A stretch of DNA of 12,408 nt from Deltaproteobacteria bacterium (GCA_011371515.1 DRQE01000021.1:1-12408), one strand, 5' to 3'; shown: positions 1-7,640, counted from the stretch's first letter. The notes: a model not told the origin generated them from the letters alone. Translations and numbers: made by a program.

Positions 1-401
1 AAGATAACCCCGAAGAAGGCAGGGCTTGTGGTGGAAGCAGAGGCTGCAAGAAGCTCGAAGAAGACTATGATGTAGAGTATAAGGTAGTCGCGTGTGGTTC
101 TGAGGTCGTATAACTTGAGCACACACAGTATGGAGAGAAACCTTGCGGCAGAGCCCACAAGACTGGAAGAAAGTAAAAGGTAGTCCACAAGGAATGCCAG
201 AAAGAGTACCACTGCAAGGGCATTCCATACATTGGGTGAGACGAGCCTTCCTGCACGCTCCTTTACAAAGAGGCTTGAAAGGGTTGCAACCCATACGAAT
301 AGAAGAAACCATGGGCTCAACTCCTCTATGAGTGATAAGGAGATAAGCCCCACAAGGGTTACAATATAGATTATAAATGTTATGTACGCTGAAAACCTCA
401 T
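1..401 (-). CDS. tgpA: TgpA/DUF3488 transglutaminase-like membrane protein, N-terminal part (partial)
   Basis: An open frame of 133 codons starts at ATG 401 and runs off the left edge without a stop. The start overlaps the stop of the DUF58 gene (ATGA), so the two are translationally coupled. The visible part is strongly hydrophobic, with several membrane segments (roughly residues 3-25, 30-44, 60-78 and 105-122). It also has the family's polar signature around residues 92-105, LKLYDLRTTRDYLILY, followed by a small-residue helix (ELLAASAS). This matches the N-terminal membrane domain of TgpA-type proteins, whose periplasmic transglutaminase-like domain would lie beyond the window. In known genomes tgpA, a DUF58 gene and moxR form one operon, as here. 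The exact substrate is not settled for most members. Identification is good for the family; the catalytic domain is not seen. Confidence 0.85.
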   Translation of the reverse strand, partial: MRFSAYITFIIYIVTLVGLISLSLIEELSPWFLLFVWVATLSSLFVKERAGRLVSPNVWNALAVVLFLAFLVDYLLLSSSLVGSAARFLSILCVLKLYDLRTTRDYLILYIIVFFELLAASASTTSPAFFGVI

Positions 402-1435
402 GGTTCGACCCTTACAGATGGGGTGCCACTTTCTTCTTCAGCCCTCACTTCGGCAAGAAACTTAAGTATGCGGTGAAGCTGTGGGGTGCCCCTGCCATGG
501 GGAATAAAGTGCTTGAGGGTTTTAAGAGCCACCTCATAGCCATGGCTAAGGTAGTGGTTTGCAAGGGTGGCTGCCCTGTCCACAGTGTTTTCGAAGGCTT
601 CGTCCTCGGGACCCCTGTTTTCAAACACTATTGCCACCCTCTTTTGTCTTTCCCTTTCGAACTCCTTTTTTACAAGCCTTCCAGCCCTTGCACTTGCCTT
701 CCAGTGTATGTGCTTTGCGTCGTCCATAAGGGTATAGTCCTCGAGTCCACGGATTTCGTCGCCCGCACCCCGCACAGGTGCAGAGCCTGTGCCCTGTTCC
801 CTCTGGGGGTAAAGAGGCGGCAGCCTCATGGCAACTATCGCTGGATATACGATAAGCTCTGCCTGCAGGGGAAGCCTTCTTTTTTTGATGAAAAAACCGA
901 AGGGAAACCTTGTGGCAAGTGCTACACCCTCAAGCCTTATTCTGCCCCTTCTGGTAAACCTGTATCTTGCGATACCCTCTTTCTTCTCTCTGCCATCGAG
1001 CTTTACCACATAGAAGGGTTCACACTCAAGCCCATCGGTTGCGAGCTCTTCCACCCAGAAGGAGTAGGAGGCAAGAAGCCTTTTTCTGTTCTCAACGGTT
1101 ACTTTTACCGGAACGGGGCTATTTCTGAAGACCGCTGGCGGGAGCACCCTTTTGACTGTGAGGTTCTTAAGGGTGAGCTCGCTCATGATACCAGATATGA
1201 TTATGAGCGAAAGAAGGGTGGCAACCACCAGATAAAGAAGGTTATTGCCCGTGTTTACTGCTGCAACCCCTATAAGAAGTAGCAGGAATACGAACCGCCA
1301 GCCCTCTTTGGTGAACTTCAGGGTTCTTGAGAATCCAATTTTCGGAGTAGTAGTAGGGGCACTTCTACCAAGTATGCGGCCACCTATGAGTGTTAGCCAT
1401 GGAAGTGGTGCGGATATAAGTTTTGGAAGGTTCAT
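398..1435 (-). CDS. DUF58 domain protein, membrane-anchored
   Basis: This protein of 345 residues has two adjacent membrane helices near the N-terminus (about 47-64 and 67-84), then a beta-rich segment, then the DUF58 core at about 224-265. The core contains GLEDYTLMDDAKHIHWKASA and the R-x-L-V-K-K-E-F-E element typical of the family. After it comes a von Willebrand A-like stretch (VAIVFENRG, residues 267-275). The start ATG directly abuts the stop of the moxR gene (TAA-ATG) and no strong Shine-Dalgarno is visible, so translation is probably coupled. DUF58 proteins are encoded with MoxR ATPases and are thought to act with them as a chaperone-like pair on envelope or extracellular proteins. 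That role is family inference. A 301-codon antisense frame lies over this gene and I treat it as a shadow. Confidence 0.9.
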   Translation of the reverse strand: MNLPKLISAPLPWLTLIGGRILGRSAPTTTPKIGFSRTLKFTKEGWRFVFLLLLIGVAAVNTGNNLLYLVVATLLSLIIISGIMSELTLKNLTVKRVLPPAVFRNSPVPVKVTVENRKRLLASYSFWVEELATDGLECEPFYVVKLDGREKKEGIARYRFTRRGRIRLEGVALATRFPFGFFIKKRRLPLQAELIVYPAIVAMRLPPLYPQREQGTGSAPVRGAGDEIRGLEDYTLMDDAKHIHWKASARAGRLVKKEFERERQKRVAIVFENRGPEDEAFENTVDRAATLANHYLSHGYEVALKTLKHFIPHGRGTPQLHRILKFLAEVRAEEESGTPSVRVEP

Positions 1436-2371
1436 TTAAACGGGTACTGTTGTGGACTCCACTATTTCCTCTATGATGAGTCTGGAGCTATCTCTTTGCT
1501 CGTATTCCCGCGGTATCACTCTGTGAGCCAGTGCGGGCACTGCCACGGCCTTTATATCATCAGGGGTGCACCAGTCTCTGCCCCTTATGAGTGCCATAGC
1601 CTGTGCGCACCTGTAGAAAGCCCTTGCCCCGCGGGGGCTGACACCAAGTCTTAATAGCTCGTGTTCTCTGGTCTTCTTCACTATGGACATTATGTAATCC
1701 AGAAGGTCTTCTTCAATCCGCACCTTCTCTGTGGCATGCTGGATGGAGATGAGCTCATCCACTGTTATTGCAGGCTCCAGTGTTTCGGGCATGAGTGCAG
1801 AAGGAGGGCTGGATATTATCTCCTTTTCCACCTCTTCTTGCGGATACCCAATGGTTACAGAGATGGTGAAGCGGTCGAGCTGGCTTTCAGGAAGCATGAA
1901 TGTGCCCGTATATTCCACAGGGTTCTGGGTGGCAATAAGCATGAATGGTTCTGGAAGCGGGTAAGTGATGTTATCCACCGAGACCTGCCGTTCGTTCATT
2001 GCCTCAAGAAGTGCGCTCTGGGTCTTTGGGGTGGCACGGTTTATCTCGTCGGCAAGCACGATGTTGGCAAATATGGGACCATGGCGGAACTCAAAATCCC
2101 CTGTGACCTCGTTGTATATGGTTACACCTATCACATCTGATGGCATGAGATCGCTGGTGAACTGGATTCTGCGGAAGGTGGCATCCACACTTCTTGCAAG
2201 GCTATGGGCAAGGGTGGTCTTGCCCACCCCCGGTACATCCTCTATAAGAAGATGCCCCTCCACGAACAGAGATACACAGGCAAGCTCAACAACTTCTCTC
2301 TTGCCGCGTACTACCTTCTCTATGTTCTCTATTACCCTATCTATTTTCTTCTTGAGTACTTTTACATCCAT
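1436..2371 (-). CDS. moxR: MoxR-family AAA+ ATPase
   Basis: This 311-residue ATPase has all the family hallmarks. Walker A is EDVPGVGKTT (44-53), Walker B is IVLADEINRA (104-113), sensor 1 is LIATQNP (145-151), the arginine-finger segment is QLDRF (164-168), and a sensor-2 region reads GVSPRGA near residue 245. The C-terminal lid helix bundle (CTPDDIKAVAVPALAHR) is present, so length and architecture are complete. MoxR proteins are thought to use ATP to help assemble or activate partner proteins, commonly those with VWA or DUF58 domains encoded alongside. The only in-frame start before the upstream stop (codon at 2384-2386) is ATG 2371. No Shine-Dalgarno precedes it, and a well-spaced promoter ends nine bases upstream, suggesting a leaderless or near-leaderless message. 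It is the first gene of a leftward three-gene operon. Confidence 0.95.
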   Translation of the reverse strand: MDVKVLKKKIDRVIENIEKVVRGKREVVELACVSLFVEGHLLIEDVPGVGKTTLAHSLARSVDATFRRIQFTSDLMPSDVIGVTIYNEVTGDFEFRHGPIFANIVLADEINRATPKTQSALLEAMNERQVSVDNITYPLPEPFMLIATQNPVEYTGTFMLPESQLDRFTISVTIGYPQEEVEKEIISSPPSALMPETLEPAITVDELISIQHATEKVRIEEDLLDYIMSIVKKTREHELLRLGVSPRGARAFYRCAQAMALIRGRDWCTPDDIKAVAVPALAHRVIPREYEQRDSSRLIIEEIVESTTVPV

Positions 2372-2380
2372 ATATAGATA

Positions 2381-2409
2381 AGTTTAACAGATTAATCCCT
2401 GCTTATCAA
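2381..2409 (-). promoter_or_regulatory. sigma70-type promoter for the moxR operon
   Basis: On the minus strand, -35 TTGATA (2404-2409) is followed by a 17-base spacer and -10 TAAACT (2381-2386). Only nine bases separate the -10 box from the moxR ATG, so the expected transcription start falls within about three bases of the start codon. The -35 match is 5/6 and the -10 match 4/6. The call is supported by spacing and by the lack of any Shine-Dalgarno. Confidence 0.55.
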
Positions 2410-2446
2410 ACCACAGTTCTTTGAAAAAATTAAGGGGGAAACTCTC

Positions 2447-2475
2447 TTGACTTATTTTCATAAAAGTCGTATTAT
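2447..2475 (+). promoter_or_regulatory. sigma70 promoter for the zapB-like/zapA/6S transcription unit
   Basis: TTGACT (2447-2452), a 17-base spacer and TATTAT (2470-2475) form a near-consensus vegetative promoter. An A/T-rich tract (about 2421-2432) lies upstream. The expected start near 2482 gives a leader of about 25 bases before ATG 2508. The leader contains only a weak Shine-Dalgarno, AGAAG at 2498-2502. Confidence 0.75.
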
Positions 2476-2479
2476 GAAA
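2456..2479. promoter_or_regulatory. candidate operator: inverted repeat over the -10 box
   Basis: Perfect 8-base arms TTTCATAA (2456-2463) and TTATGAAA (2472-2479) are separated by 8 bases. The palindrome covers the promoter spacer and the whole -10 element of the rightward promoter, a standard place for a dimeric repressor site. No regulator gene is visible in the window. A chance 8-base inverted repeat in A/T-rich DNA is possible. Confidence 0.4.
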
Positions 2480-2507
2480 TTGGAAGAATAAGAAAGTAGA
2501 AGTCTTT

Positions 2508-2750
2508 ATGGAAGGGGAGAGCTATATAGAGAATTTTGAGAGGCTTGTGGAAAGTGTAGAGCGGCTTGTAAAACTGTACGAAGAGCTTGAAAGCGAGAAC
2601 CTTCAGCTGAGAGAGACGATAAAGGAGAAGGAAAGAGAAATCAACAAGTTAAGTGAGAGGCTTGAGAGGTTTGAAAGGGAAAAAGGGTTGTTGAAAGAAA
2701 AGGTAGACCTTTTGATTTCCAGATTGGACGGGTTGATACAAAACGGTTGA
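2508..2750 (+). CDS. zapB: small coiled-coil protein, ZapB-like cell-division factor
   Basis: This 80-residue protein is almost entirely one heptad-patterned coiled coil (about residues 8-77), rich in Glu, Lys, Leu and Arg, with no membrane segment or signal peptide. Size and composition match ZapB, which in well-studied bacteria stabilises the FtsZ ring through ZapA. Such proteins are too low in complexity for a firm sequence-only call. The assignment leans on position: it is the first gene after a strong promoter and sits immediately before zapA, whose likely TTG start lies eight bases past this stop. It should act in the cytoplasm at midcell. Alternatives are any short coiled-coil scaffold, or an ORF kept because its translation feeds zapA. 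Confidence 0.7.
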   Translation: MEGESYIENFERLVESVERLVKLYEELESENLQLRETIKEKEREINKLSERLERFEREKGLLKEKVDLLISRLDGLIQNG

Positions 2751-2758
2751 GGTTGGCT

Positions 2759-3031
2759 TTGAAGAATGTGGTGGAACTTACAATATGCGGAAGGAAGCTG
2801 GTTGTAAAGAGTGACGAAACACGGGAGTATGTGCGTAAAGTAGAGGAGTTCCTGAACAGACGGATTGATGAGATAAGACAGAATACAAGGGTGGCAGCTA
2901 CGGTGGATCTTGTGTTGCTTACGGCGTTGAATCTGAGCGGGGAACTGGTGAAGATAAGGGATAGACTGGAAAAACTTGATAAAAGGTCAACAGAACTTGC
3001 AAGGGTTGTGGAGAGATTAACCCTGAAATAA
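2759..3031 (+). CDS. zapA: cell division protein ZapA
   Basis: ZapA promotes bundling of FtsZ filaments at the division site. The protein has the family pattern: an N-terminal beta hairpin with VELTICGRKLVV, a DETREYVRKVEEFLNRRIDEI-like segment (about 19-39), an AATVDLVLLTALNLSGEL helix (about 48-65), and a C-terminal coiled coil. I place the start at TTG 2759 (MKNVVELTI, 90 residues). GAGG at 2749-2752 sits six bases before it and family members begin at this point. A TTG at 2747 in the same frame would overlap the previous stop and add four residues, but it has no ribosome site. The gene is co-transcribed with the zapB-like gene, and the 6S RNA follows within a few bases. Confidence 0.9.
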   Translation: MKNVVELTICGRKLVVKSDETREYVRKVEEFLNRRIDEIRQNTRVAATVDLVLLTALNLSGELVKIRDRLEKLDKRSTELARVVERLTLK

Positions 3032-3033
3032 GA

Positions 3034-3230
3034 GAGCTTCTCCCCTGCGGTGTGCGTGATCGATGGTTTTATTTGGGACCCAACACCATACATTAGGGGC
3101 TGGCTCTGACCTTCGGACGACATGTCCCCCCTGTAGGGGAAAGTCGGAAGAGGTTACACCGGCCACCACCTGATCATGGCGTCGGGGTTCAACAAATACT
3201 GTCGACACGGCATCAGCGGGGGAGAAAGAC
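3034..3230 (+). ncRNA. ssrS: 6S RNA
   Basis: 6S RNA folds as a long rod with a central bubble that mimics an open promoter and sequesters sigma70 RNA polymerase. Here the ends pair: TTCTCCCCTGC (3038-3048) with GCGGGGGAGAA (3216-3226), with one G-U. Further in, GGCTGG (3098-3103) pairs with CCGGCC (3159-3164). An apical hairpin pairs GAC (3116-3118) with GTC (3143-3145) and a TCCCC with GGGGA (3136-3140). The 3' side contains GGGGTTCAAC and GGCATC, resembling the E. coli molecule, and the overall size of about 190-200 bases fits. Its location between zapA and the formyl-THF cyclo-ligase gene is the classic one. The ends are estimated from the closing stem. It may have its own promoter inside zapA or be processed from the zapA transcript. 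No intrinsic terminator with a GC-rich stem is visible after it. Confidence 0.88.
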
Positions 3231-3255
3231 ATTTATGAAACACAGGGTAGTTGAA

Positions 3256-3333
3256 TTTTAAAAAAACGCCCGTCCCCTTCAAACCCTTACCTTCTATTTT
3301 TTTAAAAAAGCCAGACCCCTCAAGCCTCTCACC
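3256..3333. repeat. imperfect tandem duplication in the 6S-fthC gap
   Basis: Two units of about 35 bases, at 3256-3291 and 3300-3333 (period about 44), align with few gaps. Each begins TTTT plus an A-tract, then a GCC, a CCCC run, TCAA, CC and ends in ACC. The A/T starts are near-palindromic, so they also form an 11-base inverted repeat (3256-3266 with 3297-3307). The units are strongly C-rich on the plus strand. The rest of the 3231-3358 gap is unstructured to my eye, with no convincing promoter or terminator. Confidence 0.5.
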
Positions 3334-3358
3334 AAGAGAAGCCCTTTAGCAGCAGACC

Positions 3359-3919
3359 ATGGTGGTAGCATTCAAAGAAGACCTGAGAAGGGAGTTGTTC
3401 GAGAAGCGGCTTTCCATGAGCCCTGAAGAGGTAAAAAGCCTGAGCCTTCAGGTAGAGGAAAGATTCCTCTCAACAGAAGAATTTGCCAAGGCTCAAAGGC
3501 TTGCCCTCTATTGCGGGTTCAAGAACGAGGTGCTCACAGAGCACATCTTTTTTGTGGCAAAAAAACAGGGTAAAACCCTCTATTATCCCCGTGTGGAAGG
3601 TAGCGAGCTTGTGTTCCACCGTGTGGATAGCCTTGAAGAGCTCTCCCCGGGCTCACAGGACATTCCAGAGCCTTCAGAGCAGAACCACTCCATACCCGTA
3701 GAAGAGCTCCACTGCATAGTAATACCCGGCATAGCATTCGATGTGCATGGAGCAAGGCTCGGTTATGGAAAGGGCTATTACGACAGAATACTCAAAAACA
3801 CAGGGGCAAAGAAGGTGGCACTTGCCTTTGACTTTCAGGTGGTAGAATTCATACCACTTGAGAGCTGGGATGTAAGGATGGACTGCATAGTAACTGAAAA
3901 GAGAATAATAAGGATTTGA
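3359..3919 (+). CDS. fthC: 5-formyltetrahydrofolate cyclo-ligase
   Basis: This cytoplasmic enzyme converts 5-formyl-THF to 5,10-methenyl-THF using ATP, returning a stored or inhibitory folate to the one-carbon pool. The 186-residue length is typical. N-terminal basic residues (KEDLRRELFEKR, 6-17) correspond to the nucleotide-binding start of the family. YYPRV (75-79), VIPGIAFD (121-128) and GARLGYGKGYYDR (131-143) are the signature core. The start ATG 3359 has no good Shine-Dalgarno (the best is a distant AGAGAAG), and a GTG follows immediately at 3362. Neighbours match the known zapA-6S-fthC order. Expression may follow read-through of the 6S locus, since I could not find a clear promoter in the gap. 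Confidence 0.93.
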   Translation: MVVAFKEDLRRELFEKRLSMSPEEVKSLSLQVEERFLSTEEFAKAQRLALYCGFKNEVLTEHIFFVAKKQGKTLYYPRVEGSELVFHRVDSLEELSPGSQDIPEPSEQNHSIPVEELHCIVIPGIAFDVHGARLGYGKGYYDRILKNTGAKKVALAFDFQVVEFIPLESWDVRMDCIVTEKRIIRI

Positions 3920-3989
3920 AAGATGAGCCTTATTACACATCATATCTTCAAAAAAAGTAAATCTTTGGATAAGAGGAAAGGAGTTGAGT

Positions 3990-5558
3990 ATGGTTATGCA
4001 CGGAGGAGCTATGTTTTTACTTGTTCTCATGCTGGGGCTGGCTATAGGTATAGGGATAGGTATCATAATAAGAAAGAAACTTATAGAGGCGAAGATAGAA
4101 GAGGCAAAGAAAGATGCCTCTGGTATAATTGAGGAGGCAAAAAGCCGTTCACAGCAGATAATAAAGGAGGCAGAGCTTCAGGCAAGAGACAAACTATATC
4201 AGGCAACCCAGCAGGTAGAAAAGGAGCTTGCAGAAAGAAGACGGGAGATACAGAACTTCGAGCGAAGGCTCGTATCCAAGGAAGAAAGCCTTGAAAGAAA
4301 ATTCCAGACCCTTGAAAGAAAAGAGGAGGACTTCGAAAGAAGAGAGCGTGAGTTCAGGGCAAGAGAGCAGAGACTCAAGGAAATGGAGGATAACCTTGCA
4401 AGGCTCGTAGAGGAAGAGGGAAGAAAACTTGAAGAAATCTCTGGCATGACCAGAGAAGATGCAAAGGCAATGCTTCTTTCCAAGGTGGAAGAGGAGGCAA
4501 GAGGCGAGGCAGGAAAGGTTCTAAAGAGGATAGAGGAAGAGGCAAGAAGTGAGGCGGAAAAGAAGGCAAAAGAGATAATAGCCCTTGCCATACAGCGCTA
4601 TGCAGGTGACTATGTGTCGGAAAGAACCGTCTCTGTGGTGAGCCTGCCCAACGAGGAGATGAAGGGTAGAATCATAGGCAGAGAGGGTAGAAACATCCGC
4701 GCCATAGAGAGCATAACAGGTATAGACATAATAGTTGACGATACCCCAGAGGCAGTCATCCTTTCGGGCCACAATCCGGTAAGAAGAGAGATAGCAAAGA
4801 TAGCCCTCGAGCGGCTCATAGCCGATGGCAGGATTCACCCTGCAAGGATAGAAGAGGTGGTGAGCAAGGTCGAGGAAGAGGTGGAAAAGAGCATTCAGGA
4901 GGCAGGCGAAAGGGCTGTCTTCGATACAGGGTTGCACGGAATACACCCCGAGCTACAGAAACTCATAGGAAGGCTTAAGTTCCGCACGAGCTATGCCCAG
5001 AATGTCTACAGCCATTCACTGGAGGTTGCCTTTATATGCGGGATAATGGCTTCTGAGCTGAATCTGCCAACGAAGCTGGCAAGAAGGGCGGGGCTTCTGC
5101 ACGATATAGGAAAGGCTGTTGACCACGAGGTGGAAGGTTCACACGCACAGATAGGTGGAGAGCTTGCCAAAAAGTATGGCGAGAACCCCCTTATAGTGTC
5201 AGCCATAGCCCAGCACCACGAGGACAGACCAGAGAGTCTTCTTGCAATACTTGTGCAGGCGGCAGACACCCTTTCTGCAGCACGCCCGGGTGCCAGAAAG
5301 GAGATGTACGAGACCTACATAAAACGCCTTGAAGACCTCGAAAGGATAGCAAAGAGCTTCAAAGGGGTTGAAAAAGCCTATGCACTGCAGGCAGGTAGAG
5401 AGCTGCGTGTTATAGTGGAAAGCTCCTTCGTGGACGATGGAGAGGTGGCACTTCTTTCAAGGGACATAGCAAAGAAGATAGAGAAAGAGCTCACCTACCC
5501 CGGACAGATAAAGGTTACCGTTATAAGAGAGACAAGGGCTGTCAACTACGCAAGATAG
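3990..5558 (+). CDS. rny: ribonuclease Y
   Basis: RNase Y is a membrane-bound endoribonuclease that starts mRNA turnover. The 522-residue product has one N-terminal membrane helix (about 8-27, Gly/Ile-rich), then RKK on the cytoplasmic side and a long charged coiled coil (about 30-200). A KH RNA-binding domain follows (about 213-280) with [13 protein letters not shown] at 226-238. The HD domain has [15 protein letters not shown] (catalytic His-Asp at 371-372) and QHHEDRP. The C-terminus [20 protein letters not shown] is the usual end, so the gene is complete. I chose ATG 3990 because AGGAAAGGAG (3974-3983) lies six bases upstream. The open frame also allows TTG 3984, ATG 3996 and ATG 4011. 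It sits 70 bases after fthC and 19 before the ymdB-like gene, an adjacency also known in Firmicutes. Confidence 0.97.
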   Translation: MVMHGGAMFLLVLMLGLAIGIGIGIIIRKKLIEAKIEEAKKDASGIIEEAKSRSQQIIKEAELQARDKLYQATQQVEKELAERRREIQNFERRLVSKEESLERKFQTLERKEEDFERREREFRAREQRLKEMEDNLARLVEEEGRKLEEISGMTREDAKAMLLSKVEEEARGEAGKVLKRIEEEARSEAEKKAKEIIALAIQRYAGDYVSERTVSVVSLPNEEMKGRIIGREGRNIRAIESITGIDIIVDDTPEAVILSGHNPVRREIAKIALERLIADGRIHPARIEEVVSKVEEEVEKSIQEAGERAVFDTGLHGIHPELQKLIGRLKFRTSYAQNVYSHSLEVAFICGIMASELNLPTKLARRAGLLHDIGKAVDHEVEGSHAQIGGELAKKYGENPLIVSAIAQHHEDRPESLLAILVQAADTLSAARPGARKEMYETYIKRLEDLERIAKSFKGVEKAYALQAGRELRVIVESSFVDDGEVALLSRDIAKKIEKELTYPGQIKVTVIRETRAVNYAR

Positions 5559-5577
5559 TGGCTGGAAGGGAGCGCAC

Positions 5578-6354
5578 GTGAGGATACTCTTTCTGGGTGA
5601 CATTATCGGCAAGCCGGGCAGACAGGCTGTAAAAAGACTGCTGCCAGCCCTCAGGAAACGCTACAACCCTGCCCTCGTAATTGCCAACGGAGAGAACTCT
5701 GCAGGTGGATTCGGCATAACAGAGGATGTATATGCAGAGCTCATCGGCGAGGGTGTGGATGTCATTACCTCTGGCAACCATATATGGGATAGAAAAGAGG
5801 TCTTAAACTTTATAGACAACGCAGACCGCCTGCTCCGCCCACTCAACTATCCTGAAGGCTCGCCCGGTACGGGTGTCAGGGTATTCAGGAAGGACGATGT
5901 GGAGATAGCCGTGGTGAACCTGTGCGGAAGGGCATTCATGGAGAACATAGATTGCCCGTTCAGGGCGGCGAGCAGATGTCTCGATGGGCTTGGAGAAAAA
6001 AGTCCCGTTATTATTGTAGACATGCACGCAGAGACCACATCAGAGAAGATAGCCATGGGATGGTACCTTGACGGCAGGGTGAGTGCCGTGATAGGCACAC
6101 ACACCCATGTGCAGACATCTGACGAAAGAATACTTCCAAAGGGTACTGCCTACATAACAGATGCTGGTATGACAGGGCCTGTGGACTCTGTAATAGGGAT
6201 GAAGAAGGAGCTCGTTATAAAGAGGTTTCTAACACAGATGCCCGTAAGGTTCGAGGTTGCAACGGGCAGACTCGAACTGCAGGGCGTTGTTTTAGAGATA
6301 GAGCCCTCCACAGGTAAAGCCACCCACATAGAGAGGATAAAAGAGGAGGTATGA
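5578..6354 (+). CDS. ymdB: TIGR00282/YmdB-family metallophosphoesterase
   Basis: This 258-residue di-metal phosphodiesterase is of the kind that in Bacillus (YmdB) hydrolyses cyclic nucleotides and affects development and RNA levels. Metal-ligand motifs are all visible: GDIIGKPGR (7-15, Asp8), ANGEN (36-40, Glu39/Asn40), GNHIWD (66-71, Asn67/His68), DMHAE (148-152, His150) and GTHTHVQT (173-180, His175/His177). [12 protein letters not shown] (190-201) is also characteristic. GTG 5578 is the start, with GGGAG at 5568-5572 five bases before it. Its coupling behind rny suggests a shared role in RNA metabolism or signalling, which is inference from the conserved pairing. The stop overlaps the tyrS ATG by four bases. 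Confidence 0.95.
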   Translation: MRILFLGDIIGKPGRQAVKRLLPALRKRYNPALVIANGENSAGGFGITEDVYAELIGEGVDVITSGNHIWDRKEVLNFIDNADRLLRPLNYPEGSPGTGVRVFRKDDVEIAVVNLCGRAFMENIDCPFRAASRCLDGLGEKSPVIIVDMHAETTSEKIAMGWYLDGRVSAVIGTHTHVQTSDERILPKGTAYITDAGMTGPVDSVIGMKKELVIKRFLTQMPVRFEVATGRLELQGVVLEIEPSTGKATHIERIKEEV

Positions 6355-7562
6355 GAGCGTTGAGCCCGGAAGAGCAGCTTGAAGTCATAAAGAAAAGAAC
6401 CGTTGACCTCGTTGATGAGACCGAGCTTTTAGAAAGGCTCAAAGAGAGTGCCAAGACAGGAAAACCCCTGCGTATAAAGGCAGGCTTCGACCCCACAGCC
6501 CCAGACCTGCACCTTGGACATACGGTTCTTATAAACAAACTCAAAGAGTTTCAGGAACTGGGCCATCATGTAATCCTTCTTATAGGGGACTTTACCGCCA
6601 TGATAGGAGACCCAACAGGAAGGGTGGAAACACGCCCGCCCCTTACACGAAAAGAGGTGGAAAAGAACGCCAAGACCTATACAGAGCAGGTCTTCAAGAT
6701 ACTCGACCGTGAAAGGACCGAGGTGGTCTTTAACAGCCAGTGGATGTCACAGATGAGCGCGCAGGACCTCATACAGCTTGCCTCTCGGTTTACCGTGGCA
6801 AGGATGCTTGAGCGTGACGACTTCAAAAAACGCTACACCCAAGGCCATTCCATAGCCATACATGAGTTTCTCTATCCGCTGATACAGGGCTATGACTCCT
6901 GTGTGCTGAAGGCAGATGTGGAACTCGGTGGTACCGACCAGCTCTTCAACCTCCTTGTGGGCAGAACCCTTCAGCGTGAGTTCGGCGAGCGCCCACAGGT
7001 GGTAATCACCCTTCCCATACTTGAGGGTACCGATGGGGTGCAGAAGATGAGTAAGTCTCTGGGCAACTACATAGGTATTACAGAACCACCGGAGGAAATC
7101 TACGGTAAGGTTATGAGCATATCCGATGAGCTCATGATACGCTACTACACACTCCTTACAGATGTGGATGAGTCATATCTTGAAGAGATAAAAAATGGCA
7201 GGGTGCATCCAAGGGATGCCAAAAAGAGGCTTGCCTTTGAGCTTACAAAGAGGTTCTGGGGAGAGGATAAGGCAAGGGCAGCAGAGGAGAGGTTCGAGAC
7301 GGTCTTTGTAAAGAAAGCCCTTCCTGAAGAGATAGAAGAGGTGGCGGTGGAGACCAAAGAGGAAAGGATATGGCTTCCAAGGCTTATGACCATGGCAGGG
7401 CTTTCAAAGAGCAATTCCGAGGCTGCAAGGCTCATAGAGCAGGGTGGCGTAAGGGTGGACGGCACAAGAATAACCGAGCGCTCCACAGAGGTTCCAACAG
7501 ACAAACCCCTTCTCGTTCAGGTTGGAAAGAGAAGGTTTAAACGCATTGTGTTCAAAAGATAG
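6351..7562 (+). CDS. tyrS: tyrosyl-tRNA synthetase, TyrZ type
   Basis: This class I synthetase charges tRNA-Tyr. In the 403 residues, the HIGH motif appears as HLGH (54-57) after [10 protein letters not shown]. The tyrosine-pocket region reads LIQGYDS and GGTDQLFN (193-200), and KMSKS is at 232-236. A C-terminal S4 RNA-binding domain (about 340-403) contains [29 protein letters not shown] and KMSKS mark the TyrZ lineage rather than the E. coli TyrS lineage. The start overlaps the ymdB-like stop (ATGA). However, AGGAGG (6344-6349) is only one base from ATG 6351, whereas TTG 6360 is ten bases away and would give [10 protein letters not shown], close to the usual TyrZ beginning. The true start may therefore be 6360. 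Confidence 0.96.
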   Translation: MRALSPEEQLEVIKKRTVDLVDETELLERLKESAKTGKPLRIKAGFDPTAPDLHLGHTVLINKLKEFQELGHHVILLIGDFTAMIGDPTGRVETRPPLTRKEVEKNAKTYTEQVFKILDRERTEVVFNSQWMSQMSAQDLIQLASRFTVARMLERDDFKKRYTQGHSIAIHEFLYPLIQGYDSCVLKADVELGGTDQLFNLLVGRTLQREFGERPQVVITLPILEGTDGVQKMSKSLGNYIGITEPPEEIYGKVMSISDELMIRYYTLLTDVDESYLEEIKNGRVHPRDAKKRLAFELTKRFWGEDKARAAEERFETVFVKKALPEEIEEVAVETKEERIWLPRLMTMAGLSKSNSEAARLIEQGGVRVDGTRITERSTEVPTDKPLLVQVGKRRFKRIVFKR

Positions 7563-7576
7563 TCTCCTTAAGCTGC

Positions 7577-7606
7577 TTGAAAATCCTTCCGATAATAAGA
7601 TAAAAT
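7577..7606 (+). promoter_or_regulatory. candidate sigma70 promoter for the 190-aa protein gene
   Basis: TTGAAA (7577-7582), an 18-base spacer and TAAAAT (7601-7606) lie in the 78-base gap after tyrS. The implied leader to ATG 7641 is about 28 bases. The downstream -10 region is generally A/T-rich, so the exact hexamer is uncertain. Confidence 0.5.
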
Positions 7607-7640
7607 AATAAGGGTAACCTGCTGTCAAAGAGGTTGGGTT

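Noticed and set aside
377..1282. A 301-codon plus-strand open frame over the DUF58 gene
   Set aside because: It is antisense to a clearly recognisable protein. Its translation is rich in Cys, His, Pro and Phe, with no family resemblance, as expected for a shadow frame.
1661..2381. Several plus-strand open frames antisense to moxR
   Set aside because: moxR shows every AAA+ motif in the correct order; the opposite frames have no motifs or ribosome sites.
2641..3232. Minus-strand open frames over zapA and the 6S region
   Set aside because: The 3017-3232 frame overlaps a structured RNA and the other is antisense to zapA; neither has a ribosome site or family signature.
3256..3309. The A/T inverted repeat as an intrinsic terminator for 6S RNA
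   Set aside because: The arms are only T and A, so the stem would be weak, and there is no GC-rich hairpin followed by a U-run.
4100..4590. Repetitive purine-rich stretch in rny as a DNA repeat
   Set aside because: The repetition comes from GAG/AAG/AGA codons of the Glu/Lys/Arg coiled coil and has no fixed period at the DNA level.
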